Source of the DNA: an uncultured Oscillospiraceae bacterium
Lineage (GTDB): Bacteria > Bacillota > Clostridia > Oscillospirales > Ruminococcaceae
Assembly: GCA_934463345.1 (NCBI GenBank)
Contig: CAKSJL010000027.1
Location: forward strand, 1 to 20,321
DNA: 20,321 bases
Direction of reading: 5' to 3'
A program made the position numbers and the translations under genes. The stretch's first letter is position 1, and every line of letters starts with the position of its first letter. Shown here piece after piece: positions 1 through 6,780 of the stretch. The notes beneath the pieces are model-generated. The model did not search any database and was not told where the DNA came from. It saw nothing but the letters and a program-made list of their open reading frames with translations.

Positions 1-1
1 G

Positions 2-448
2 AATAAAATATTTTTTGCCATTTCAATTATAGTATATATATTGAATTATATACTAACGGAAAATTTTAATATTAAAACACATAACACTTTGTGGTCGGGG
101 ATATCATTGATGGTATTATTTGTGCCTTTATGCATAGGATGTGTTGTTAATTCCTCAATATATAATAAAAAGAATTCTGCTTTGAAATTTTTGTTCTATT
201 ATTTTTCATTTATGTGTTCATTCGGAATTTTGTTAATAGCTATTTTATCGCCAATTATTTTAAAAAACGCAAAAGATTGTCTAATAATTTTGCTTATTTT
301 CGCTTTATTAAGTTTAATATCATTAATAGGATATTTCATTCAAAAGAAATTTGGTTATCGTAATAAAAGAATATTTGGATATTTTACAATTCTTTTTTTC
401 TTATCCTTGATGATAGACTTAATACTAACAATTATATTCATAATATAA
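2..448 (+). CDS. Multi-pass membrane protein, 5' end outside window
   Basis: The frame is open from base 2 with no stop upstream, so the gene very probably begins outside the window. A TTG at 41 could serve as a start, but no ribosome binding site precedes it, and the codons before it encode another hydrophobic segment (FFAISIIVYILNYIL). At least five membrane segments are visible: the one cut by the window edge, one around the SLMVLFVPLCIG stretch, two long ones in the middle and a C-terminal one ending in LILTIIFII. There are no recognisable catalytic motifs and almost no soluble domain. Counting two sequence lines gives 11/60 and 18/60 G+C, far below the housekeeping genes downstream, which suggests foreign or fast-evolving DNA. 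I do not recognise a family. It could be an immunity protein, a polysaccharide-locus membrane protein or a small transporter subunit. Confidence 0.6.
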   Translation, partial: NKIFFAISIIVYILNYILTENFNIKTHNTLWSGISLMVLFVPLCIGCVVNSSIYNKKNSALKFLFYYFSFMCSFGILLIAILSPIILKNAKDCLIILLIFALLSLISLIGYFIQKKFGYRNKRIFGYFTILFFLSLMIDLILTIIFII

Positions 449-501
449 ATTTTAATTCTAAAGCGGTATTCTCGTAATTGTATTAACATTAAACTGAGAT
501 T

Positions 502-554
502 TTGTGTAAAGCGAAATTAAATAATAAAATAGTTTACTTTACAGCCGCTATAAT
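502..554 (+). promoter_or_regulatory. Weak candidate promoters upstream of the second membrane protein
   Basis: TTGTGT at 502-507 is followed, after 17 bases, by TAAAAT at 525-530. Separately, a perfect TATAAT lies at 549-554 without a good -35 box. Either could drive the gene starting at 633. In such AT-rich sequence chance matches are common, so this is tentative. Confidence 0.25.
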
Positions 555-632
555 GAAGTGCTGATTTAGTCAGAAGCATGTGAGCGCTTATGTGTATTTT
601 ATGATTGCTATTAATGTGAGGAAAAATCAACA

Positions 633-1235
633 ATGTTAATAAATTCACTTATTTGGATATCCTGCTTTTATATCTGGGCATCGATGGTTGCTATATCTGA
701 ATCATCTACTCTTCATGACAAACATTTTGCGTGTATTTATATTGTAAGTCTATGCGCTTTAATACTAATAAAACTAACTTTTTGCAAAATCAGGAAAAAG
801 AGCATGAAAAAGTGTATATTAGATATGACAATACCGGTTCTCCATTGTTTATTTTTAATTTGTCATAGTAATATTATGTATGGCTATGGCAATACTATGG
901 GAATTATATGGCGTGAAGAAGTGATAGGTTTATTCAGTATAATTAATGTGCCTTATAATATGGCTTTTTTACTGATGATTATTATGTATGCTATACTTTG
1001 GCTTGTAATGTTATTAAAATATGACGCGAATTCAGGAACAATAAAGCTGCCTAATAATAGAATCACATTAGCAGCCATAATTATTGGAGTAACTGTAGAA
1101 ATATTAGGTATTTGCATATTTATAGCTACTAATGAATTAAGTATACTCTATATATTTTCTATTGTTCTTTTCTGGATTGTTAAATTGGTAATTCGTTTTA
1201 TTTCCTTTATAATTATAGAGTTAAAAGAAAGTTGA
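633..1235 (+). CDS. Uncharacterised multi-pass membrane protein
   Basis: A 200-residue protein starting at ATG 633, with a GAGG ribosome binding site at 618-621. It has about six hydrophobic segments (roughly residues 3-24, 34-52, 66-88, 106-128, 141-165 and 170-195). The loops are short and basic, for example CKIRKKSMKK after the second segment, which suggests that loop is cytoplasmic. No enzyme or transporter motif can be recognised. Like the preceding gene it is strongly AT-rich and encodes almost only membrane segments, so the two may be functionally linked, although a 184-base gap separates them. It ends 40 bases before a strong terminator that closes this AT-rich block. Function unknown; a role next to the polysaccharide gene downstream is only a guess by position. 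Confidence 0.7.
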   Translation: MLINSLIWISCFYIWASMVAISESSTLHDKHFACIYIVSLCALILIKLTFCKIRKKSMKKCILDMTIPVLHCLFLICHSNIMYGYGNTMGIIWREEVIGLFSIINVPYNMAFLLMIIMYAILWLVMLLKYDANSGTIKLPNNRITLAAIIIGVTVEILGICIFIATNELSILYIFSIVLFWIVKLVIRFISFIIIELKES

Positions 1236-1274
1236 TCGATTTTTAAATAATTCATATGGTGGTAAAAATGTCGG

Positions 1275-1310
1275 AAAACGGGTTTGCTTTTAGGTAAGCC
1301 CGTTTTTGTT
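1275..1310 (+). terminator. Rho-independent terminator
   Basis: A stem of AAAACGGGTTTGC (1275-1287) pairs with GTAAGCCCGTTTTT (1294-1307) around the six-base loop TTTTAG, with T-rich sequence following. It closes the AT-rich membrane-protein block. Confidence 0.9.
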
Positions 1311-1393
1311 TATTACAATATGTGATGTATATTAAATCAAATTTCTGACTTGGAAAAATTTTCAGGGTAGCAAAAATTATAACTTAAAAACTA

Positions 1394-1422
1394 TTGACGA
1401 AAACCTCCTTATTTGATATAAT
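1394..1422 (+). promoter_or_regulatory. Promoter of the sugar phosphotransferase gene
   Basis: TTGACG at 1394-1399 and a perfect TATAAT at 1417-1422 are separated by 17 bases. This is a textbook housekeeping sigma promoter, and it sits after the terminator at 1275-1310. Transcription should begin near 1429, giving a leader of about 80 bases before the ATG at 1512. Confidence 0.85.
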
Positions 1423-1439
1423 GAATGTATATATAGATT

Positions 1440-1479
1440 AGGACACAACTGATACTATGGTGTCAGGTTTAAATGTCCT
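1440..1479 (+). promoter_or_regulatory. Structured 5' leader, two-tier hairpin
   Basis: AGGACA (1440-1445) pairs perfectly with TGTCCT (1474-1479). Inside, CTGATAC (1449-1455) pairs with GTGTCAG (1460-1466) around the tetraloop TATG. Unpaired CAA and GTTTAAA join the two stems. No T-run follows, so it is not a terminator. It lies in the transcribed leader 33 bases before the start codon. It does not match any riboswitch class I can recall; it could be a small regulatory RNA fold or a transcript stabiliser. Confidence 0.55.
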
Positions 1480-1511
1480 GCGCAACATAATAATTTAAGT
1501 GAGATTTGATA

Positions 1512-2846
1512 ATGAAAAACCACGAACAATACAAAAGAATGATCTCTTTTTTTTCAAGCCTTATACTGCTCGTGTTTCTTGCAGGCATATTTATATATAT
1601 ATGGTATGAATATTACAGTGATGCGATTGTGCTGCCTTTTTACAGACGAGGCAACTGGGTTGTAATTTTTATCTATATGATACTGACACTGCTATTTTTC
1701 AAGGCTTACGGCGGACTTAAAATGGGTTATCTGAAACGTTCCGATATGCTTTACTCGCAGTCAATATCAATGGTTGCAGTAAATATCATAACATATTTCC
1801 AGATAAGCGTTATAGGTCGTGATTTTATGAGAGTAATTCCGATGGTTTACATGACTGCGGCAGATTTGGTTATAATTGCAATATGGATCTGCATAAACAA
1901 CCGGCTTTATCTCAAGCTTTATCCTCCGAGAAAACTGATTATAATTTATGGCAGTCAGAACGCAGCGACTCTTACAAATAAAATGAGCCGTCGGGAGGAC
2001 AAGTATATGATCTGTGAATCGATCAGTATAAAAGAGGATTTTGCTAAAATTAAAGAGGAAATCGGAAGATATGATGGTGTTATAATCTGTGATATAAGTG
2101 GGCAGCTAAGAAATGACATTATAAAATATTGCTTTGAGCAGTCCAAAAGAATATATATTTCTCCAAAAATTTCTGATATAATTATCAGAGGAGGGGAGGA
2201 TATCAGACTTTTTGATTCTCCGCTTCTCCTTTGCAGAAATGAGGGACTTTCATTCGACCAGCGTTTGTTTAAGCGATTGTTTGACGTTGTTTTTTCAATC
2301 GTCGGACTTGTTGCGCTTTCGCCACTCATGCTGATAATTGCCATTGCGATAAAAATTGACGATGGTGGAAAAGTATTTTATAAACAGAAAAGACTAACTA
2401 TAGGCGGAAAGGAATTTTATGTTTATAAGTTCAGAAGCATGATACAAAATGCAGAAAAGGACGGTGTACCAAGACTTGCTACAAATTCTGACAAGAGAGT
2501 TACGTCTGTCGGCAGATTTTTGAGAAAATGCAGACTTGATGAAATTCCGCAGCTTATAAATATTCTAAAGGGTGATATGTCGGTTGTCGGTCCTCGTCCT
2601 GAACGTCCTGAACTGACGGAAAAGTATGAAAAGGAAATGCCGGAGTTTCGCTACAGACTGAAGGTAAAAGCCGGACTTACAGGCTATGCACAGGTTACGG
2701 GAGTTTATGATACAACTCCGTATGACAAGCTTAAAATGGATCTTATGTATATTGAACGCTATTCTATGATAATGGATCTGCGGCTTATACTTATGACAGT
2801 AAAAACAATGATTTTTCCGGGGGAAATGAATTCAGAAAAAAAGTGA
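1512..2846 (+). CDS. Polyprenyl-phosphate sugar phosphotransferase (bacterial sugar transferase family)
   Basis: It transfers a sugar-1-phosphate from a nucleotide sugar to a polyprenyl phosphate in the cytoplasmic membrane, the initiating step of exopolysaccharide, capsule or glycan assembly. The 444-residue layout is typical of the family. Four membrane segments (about residues 12-32, 50-66, 82-101 and 110-128) are followed by a soluble central domain. A membrane-dipping helix starting at RLFKRLFDVVFS leads into the catalytic domain. The catalytic domain shows VFYKQKR, YVYKFRSM, the LDEIPQLINILKGDMSVVGP core with the conserved Asp-Glu pair and PRPERPE, and the LKVKAGLTGYAQV block. The ATG at 1512 is preferred over a TTG at 1506 because AAGTGAG at 1497-1503 is correctly spaced only for the ATG. 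The donor sugar cannot be predicted. The surrounding DNA has only one other possibly related gene, so this may be a small or split glycan locus. Confidence 0.93.
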   Translation: MKNHEQYKRMISFFSSLILLVFLAGIFIYIWYEYYSDAIVLPFYRRGNWVVIFIYMILTLLFFKAYGGLKMGYLKRSDMLYSQSISMVAVNIITYFQISVIGRDFMRVIPMVYMTAADLVIIAIWICINNRLYLKLYPPRKLIIIYGSQNAATLTNKMSRREDKYMICESISIKEDFAKIKEEIGRYDGVIICDISGQLRNDIIKYCFEQSKRIYISPKISDIIIRGGEDIRLFDSPLLLCRNEGLSFDQRLFKRLFDVVFSIVGLVALSPLMLIIAIAIKIDDGGKVFYKQKRLTIGGKEFYVYKFRSMIQNAEKDGVPRLATNSDKRVTSVGRFLRKCRLDEIPQLINILKGDMSVVGPRPERPELTEKYEKEMPEFRYRLKVKAGLTGYAQVTGVYDTTPYDKLKMDLMYIERYSMIMDLRLILMTVKTMIFPGEMNSEKK

Positions 2847-2892
2847 CTGGGTCATGAACTCCATACAGTTATTATGCAGAGGGTGAACAGAA

Positions 2893-4455
2893 TTGGAAGA
2901 AACAGAAAATCTCAGAAACTGTACAGCAGCTTATCATCCTTATGAGGAAGAGGAGCTTTCGGCTGCAAAGAAAAAATTTTTAAAAAAATACCCTGATGCT
3001 CTGGAAGAAGTCGAGGTATTTGGAAAAAATCAAAATGAATTTAACAGACAGTCAACTGAATGCATACAAGATCTTGCAGAGCGCTGCAAAAGGCTTGAAA
3101 CAGCGCTTGCTGCTGAAATAACTGCAAGAAAAAAAGATACGGCTGGCATTGCCGCAATGAAGAAGGAACTGGATACTGTAAGACTTCGTTCAACCCTCAA
3201 TTCAAATCAGGTTGAAAAAATTGACAGCGCCCTTGTGCGCTACAGTGAAAAAACTGAGGATTATGTTCTGAATATTGCCCCGGGCGCAAGACTCAAGGAT
3301 GTGCCGAAGGGCTGTCGTGAAGCTGAAATCGACCAGTCTGTAAATATGTCTGAGCGCATTGAAGCTATAAAAAAAGCACCGCCTCAGGAACGTGAACAGA
3401 AGCTGCACGATTTTGAAAAGGTCTGCATGAAAGCTATAACTCGTGAGCTTTCGTTCTTTAATGCTTATGAGGAAATAGGAATTGATTTCTATGGCGCTGA
3501 AAAGTATGCGGAAATAATATACAGAAATCTCTGCAAAAACAGCATATATAAAATCAGGCAGGGAAGCGATTCGGGAGATTCGGGACGGTATTTTGTTTAC
3601 TGCGGTGAGACGGCTGCTGTTCCGGAAAAGGCATTTTTAAAATCAGGCATGATTTTCCTGACCGGACAAAATCCTTTTGAGGGGTTTGATGAGAAATATA
3701 TTGAGGATCTCAGATTTTTGAACGACTGTGGAATTCATAGCTATACGGCTTTGAATATAAATGCGTTCAATGCGCTAAAAAAAGCCGGATTCAGATGCAT
3801 TGCATCAGCTGCTGCGGAAGAGTTAGCGTCCGGAAGAATAATTTCTGCTGTTGAGTACGGAATTGAAAATGCTGTTCCTGCCGGAGCTGAAAAATATTCT
3901 CAGCTCGAAAAATACTTTGAAAATCGTGAAATAAAATTTGCCCGGACTCATGATGAGATAATGGGGCATATATTAAGAGAACGTGCAGAAGCAGATTTTA
4001 CATATGAGTGCATTAAATCACTTGAAAAAACTGCCGCCGCCGCAATTGTAAAAAATTATTTTGGAACTGCTTCCATTGCTTCGGCAGATATTTCTCAGAA
4101 TTCGACCGAGAAATCAGATCTGCTTACAGGTTTTGATTATATAAATCATTTTAATTATGCTGACAGGAAAGCTTTGTATAACAAAGCAAGAGGTATGCTC
4201 AGACAGGGCGGACTTCTGCTTTTCGGCGGAAAAAATCCTGTTACAGGAATTAAAATGCGTGCCGTTGAGGGATGGGGAAAACACCCTGTGTATGAGGCTA
4301 TGTGGACGCAGAAGCAGCTTATAGACGAGCTTGAGGAAAACGGATTTCAGATAAGATTTCTTATACCGACAGGAACTGGTCTTTACGATCAGCTCCCGCC
4401 AAAATATAAGGATATAACATCGCTTTATATTGTCGGAGCATCTCCGCTTATATAA
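2893..4455 (+). CDS. Coiled-coil protein with Rossmann-like (methyltransferase-like) C-terminal region, function unknown
   Basis: A 520-residue soluble protein starting at TTG 2893 behind AGAGGGTG (2878-2885), 46 bases after the sugar phosphotransferase and probably co-transcribed with it. Residues about 47-118 are a highly charged, heptad-like helical region. A central region of about 180-330 residues shows no motif I know. Near residues 414-446 the pattern FDYINHF, then ARGMLRQGGLLLFGG, resembles the late strands of class I SAM-dependent methyltransferases, where a strand is followed by a helix and then a GG turn. However, I find no glycine-rich SAM-binding motif (ExGxGxG) upstream of it, so it is either degenerate or not a methyltransferase. 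No signal peptide or membrane segment is present. Position suggests a part in envelope glycan production; this is inference only. Confidence 0.75.
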   Translation: MEETENLRNCTAAYHPYEEEELSAAKKKFLKKYPDALEEVEVFGKNQNEFNRQSTECIQDLAERCKRLETALAAEITARKKDTAGIAAMKKELDTVRLRSTLNSNQVEKIDSALVRYSEKTEDYVLNIAPGARLKDVPKGCREAEIDQSVNMSERIEAIKKAPPQEREQKLHDFEKVCMKAITRELSFFNAYEEIGIDFYGAEKYAEIIYRNLCKNSIYKIRQGSDSGDSGRYFVYCGETAAVPEKAFLKSGMIFLTGQNPFEGFDEKYIEDLRFLNDCGIHSYTALNINAFNALKKAGFRCIASAAAEELASGRIISAVEYGIENAVPAGAEKYSQLEKYFENREIKFARTHDEIMGHILRERAEADFTYECIKSLEKTAAAAIVKNYFGTASIASADISQNSTEKSDLLTGFDYINHFNYADRKALYNKARGMLRQGGLLLFGGKNPVTGIKMRAVEGWGKHPVYEAMWTQKQLIDELEENGFQIRFLIPTGTGLYDQLPPKYKDITSLYIVGASPLI

Positions 4456-4601
4456 GAACCTGTTTTCACAAGCGTATGCGCATGCATTTCCAGCAAATTT
4501 TTACGCATACTGCGTTAAACAAGTATGCCTGCGCATTTTTGCCTTGTCTGCGTAAAAATTGTGCTTGGAAATCCGCACACATATCTTGTGAAGATGGGTT
4601 C
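4456..4601. repeat. MITE-like imperfect inverted repeat flanked by TAA
   Basis: A 146-base element whose ends are GAACC (4456-4460) and GGTTC (4597-4601). Its arms match in blocks: TTCACAAG 4465-4472 with CTTGTGAA 4585-4592, ATTTCCA 4486-4492 with TGGAAAT 4566-4572, and AATTTTTACGCA 4496-4507 with TGCGTAAAAATT 4549-4560. An inner GCATAC (4505-4510)/GTATGC (4523-4528) pair caps it. TAA occurs immediately outside each end (4453-4455 and 4602-4604), like a three-base target duplication; the left copy is the stop codon of the preceding gene. It encodes nothing. It could be a miniature transposable element or a dispersed structured repeat, and transcribed it would form one long hairpin. Confidence 0.75.
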
Positions 4602-4637
4602 TAAGAATTTGTACTGCGATGTTATCAGTAAATGGTT

Positions 4638-4650
4638 CGGAACAGTTCCG
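4638..4650. promoter_or_regulatory. 13-base dyad upstream of pyruvate kinase
   Basis: CGGAAC and GTTCCG form a perfect dyad around a single A, 35 bases before the pyk start. A one-base loop cannot fold as RNA, so if it is functional it would be a protein-binding site on DNA. No clear promoter could be identified between the inverted repeat and the gene. Confidence 0.3.
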
Positions 4651-4685
4651 GCCAAAGTCAGGGAAGGAAAAACAGGAGGAAACTT

Positions 4686-6107
4686 ATGAGAAAAACTAAG
4701 ATCGTCTGCACAATCGGTCCGGCGACAAAAAGTGAGAGCATGATGAAAAAGCTGATGGAGCATGGCATGAATGTCGCTCGTTTCAACTTTTCGCATGGTG
4801 ACTATGCATATCATCAGGAGTGCCTTGAAAAGGTAAGAAAGGTTGCGTCAGAGCTTAATCTGCCGATTGCAGCGATGATGGATACAAAAGGACCGGAAGT
4901 AAGACTTGGAAAATTTGTTGACGATAAGCCGGTTGAAATTAAAAATGGCGATCTTTATACCCTCACAACAGAGGATTGTCTGTGTACAAACGAAATAGGC
5001 AGCGTTACATTCAAGAAGCTTCCGGAGGATGTGACAGTTGGAACACGTATTCTTATAAACGATGGCGTTATTGAGCTGCTTGCTGAAAAAGTTACGCCTA
5101 CTGATATAGTGTGTCGTGTTATCCATGGAGGAAAGCTTTCAAACAACAAGGGCATAAATGTTCCGGGCGTCAAGCTTTCAATGCCTTATCTGAGCGACGC
5201 AGATATGAGCGACCTTGAATTTGGGGCTAAGATGAAGTACGATTTTATTGCAGCAAGTTTTGTAAGAACTGCTGCTGACATTAATTATCTCAGAAGATAT
5301 ACTCAGAGTCTTGGATGGTTTAATGTTAGAATTATTGCTAAGATTGAAAATCTTGAAGGCGTTGAAAATATTGACGAGATCCTTGAAGCGGCTGACGGTA
5401 TAATGGTTGCAAGAGGAGACATGGGCGTAGAAATACCGTTTGAGCAGATCCCGGCTATCCAGAAGGAGCTTATTCATAAGGGATATAATGCCGGAAAACA
5501 GGTTATTACTGCAACACAGATGCTTGAGTCCATGATTTCAAGTCCACGTCCGACCCGTGCTGAAATCACTGACGTTGCAAACGCTATTTATGATGGAACA
5601 AGTGCTATCATGCTTTCAGGCGAAACAGCAGCCGGAGATTATCCGATCGAAGCCGTAAGCACCATGGCTCTTATTGCTGAAACAACAGAAAATGACATTG
5701 ACTATAAGTCAAGATTCCAGAAGAGAGGCTCTGACTTCAACCCGAATATTGCTAATGCAATTTCACACGCAACAGTTACAACTGCGCATGACCTTGATGT
5801 CAAGGCGATCATAACTGTTACAAAGGGCGGAAGCACAGCAAGACTTATTTCAAAATATCGTCCGCTGTGTCCGATCATAAGCTGTACAACCGATGAGACA
5901 GTGTGTCGTCAGATGAATATGTCATGGGGCGTTACACCTCTCGTTATCAATGAAGAAACAAGCACAGACGAGCTTTTTGAGCATGCTATTGACGCTGCAA
6001 AGGCAAACGGACTTGTTGAACCAGGGGACAAGGTTGTTATTACTGCCGGCGTTCCGCTTGGAATATCCGGAACAACCAATCTTATGAAAGTTGATACTGT
6101 TCAGTAA
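4686..6107 (+). CDS. pyk: Pyruvate kinase
   Basis: It catalyses the last step of glycolysis, phosphoenolpyruvate plus ADP to pyruvate plus ATP, in the cytosol. The 473-residue protein begins MRKTKIVCTIGPAT, the canonical N-terminus. It contains RFNFSHG (K+/phosphate site), MMDTKGPEVR, the active-site signature IIAKIENLEGV with its catalytic Lys and Glu, VARGDMGVEIP, and ITATQMLESM followed by PTRAEITDVANA. The C-terminal regulatory domain is present and ends near residue 473, without the extra PEP-utiliser-like domain seen in some Bacillus enzymes. The ATG at 4686 is chosen because AGGAGG lies at 4674-4679; an upstream ATG at 4632 in the same frame would add sequence not seen in the family. 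It sits just downstream of the inverted repeat and has no obvious promoter. Confidence 0.98.
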   Translation: MRKTKIVCTIGPATKSESMMKKLMEHGMNVARFNFSHGDYAYHQECLEKVRKVASELNLPIAAMMDTKGPEVRLGKFVDDKPVEIKNGDLYTLTTEDCLCTNEIGSVTFKKLPEDVTVGTRILINDGVIELLAEKVTPTDIVCRVIHGGKLSNNKGINVPGVKLSMPYLSDADMSDLEFGAKMKYDFIAASFVRTAADINYLRRYTQSLGWFNVRIIAKIENLEGVENIDEILEAADGIMVARGDMGVEIPFEQIPAIQKELIHKGYNAGKQVITATQMLESMISSPRPTRAEITDVANAIYDGTSAIMLSGETAAGDYPIEAVSTMALIAETTENDIDYKSRFQKRGSDFNPNIANAISHATVTTAHDLDVKAIITVTKGGSTARLISKYRPLCPIISCTTDETVCRQMNMSWGVTPLVINEETSTDELFEHAIDAAKANGLVEPGDKVVITAGVPLGISGTTNLMKVDTVQ

Positions 6108-6136
6108 GAAAGAAATTATTAATTTTGAAAAAAAGC

Positions 6137-6165
6137 TTGCATTTTCTTGAAATATATGTTATGAT
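6137..6165 (+). promoter_or_regulatory. Promoter of the rplS operon
   Basis: TTGCAT at 6137-6142 and TATGAT at 6160-6165 are separated by 17 bases. Initiation near 6172 would give a leader of about 155 bases before rplS. Confidence 0.7.
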
Positions 6166-6183
6166 AATAAAGCATTTAAAATC

Positions 6184-6295
6184 CGTTTGGGCTTTTTATG
6201 CCTGAACGAGAGTTTATGCCAGTAAAATGACATTAAACAAGGCAGTCCGCTGCCGCAAGAGTGTAATTATGCGTGGTACACTCTGGAAAATGCGG
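6184..6295 (+). promoter_or_regulatory. Structured leader of rplS, candidate L19 autoregulatory element
   Basis: Four hairpins are visible. CGTTTGGGC 6184-6192 pairs with GCCTGAACG 6200-6208, nine pairs including G-U. GTTTA 6212-6216 pairs with TAAAC 6234-6238. GGCAG 6241-6245 pairs with CTGCC 6250-6254. AGAGTGTA 6258-6265 pairs with TACACTCT 6277-6284. The last can be enclosed by CCGCA 6253-6257 with TGCGG 6291-6295, which competes with the third hairpin. L19 leader RNAs are known upstream of rplS in Firmicutes; whether this one matches that family could not be tested. Confidence 0.5.
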
Positions 6296-6326
6296 TAAGA
6301 ATGCCGGAAATCAGGAGGAATTTGAA

Positions 6327-6671
6327 ATGAACGCATTAGAAATTATCAGCAATTCAAGCAAAAAGGCAGAAGCACCTGAATTTTCAGTAGGTGATACTGT
6401 TAAGGTTCACGTAAGAATCAAGGAAGGCGATAAGAGCCGTATTCAGGTTTTTGAAGGAACTGTTATTGCTAAGAAGCATGGCGGAATCAGTGAAACATTT
6501 ACTGTAAGACGTGTGGCTCATGGCTGTGGAATCGAAAGAGTTTTCCCGCTTCACTCACCTGTTGTTGACAAGGTTGAGATTGTAAGATACGGTAAGGTTC
6601 GCAGAGCAAAGCTTTACTATCTGCGTGACAGAGTTGGAAAGGCAGCTAAGGTTAAAGAGCAGATCAGGTAA
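6327..6671 (+). CDS. rplS: 50S ribosomal protein L19
   Basis: Structural protein of the large ribosomal subunit, located at the 30S/50S interface. The product is 114 residues, the usual family length, starting at ATG 6327 behind AGGAGG at 6313-6318. The diagnostic core is present: [20 protein letters not shown], then [31 protein letters not shown] and the basic end [13 protein letters not shown]. It lacks the usual upstream partners (rpsP, rimM, trmD). It has its own promoter and folded leader instead, and begins the run that continues with signal peptidases, rbgA, rnhB and yraN. A terminator-like structure separates it from the next gene. Confidence 0.98.
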   Translation: MNALEIISNSSKKAEAPEFSVGDTVKVHVRIKEGDKSRIQVFEGTVIAKKHGGISETFTVRRVAHGCGIERVFPLHSPVVDKVEIVRYGKVRRAKLYYLRDRVGKAAKVKEQIR

Positions 6672-6689
6672 TAAAATGGACATATCGGA

Positions 6690-6749
6690 GCGGCGGCTTC
6701 TGAGCCGTTGCACCTTTGTCTGCACAAGGGACGTTTAAGTCCCTTTTTT
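6690..6749 (+). terminator. Terminator after rplS with a competing upstream hairpin
   Basis: AAGGGAC (6726-6732) pairs with GTCCCTT (6739-6745) around GTTTAA, followed by a T-run to 6749: an intrinsic terminator. Just before it, CCTTTGT (6713-6719) can pair with ACAAGGG (6724-6730) around CTGC, using the same bases as the terminator's left arm. A further stem, GCGGCGGC 6690-6697 with GCCGTTGC 6704-6711, precedes both. The arrangement could be a simple partial terminator or an attenuator controlling the signal peptidase genes. Confidence 0.75.
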
Positions 6750-6780
6750 GCTATTAATTTTTATGAATCGAGGAATTGAG

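Noticed and set aside
1955..2344. A 129-codon frame on the - strand inside the sugar phosphotransferase gene
   Set aside because: It is fully antisense to a gene with family motifs, with a Ser/Ile-rich product typical of antisense frames.
4632..4685. Longer N-terminus for pyruvate kinase starting at ATG 4632
   Set aside because: The family start MRKTKIVCTIGP at 4686 has its own AGGAGG at the right distance; the extra 18 residues would read through that site and the dyad.
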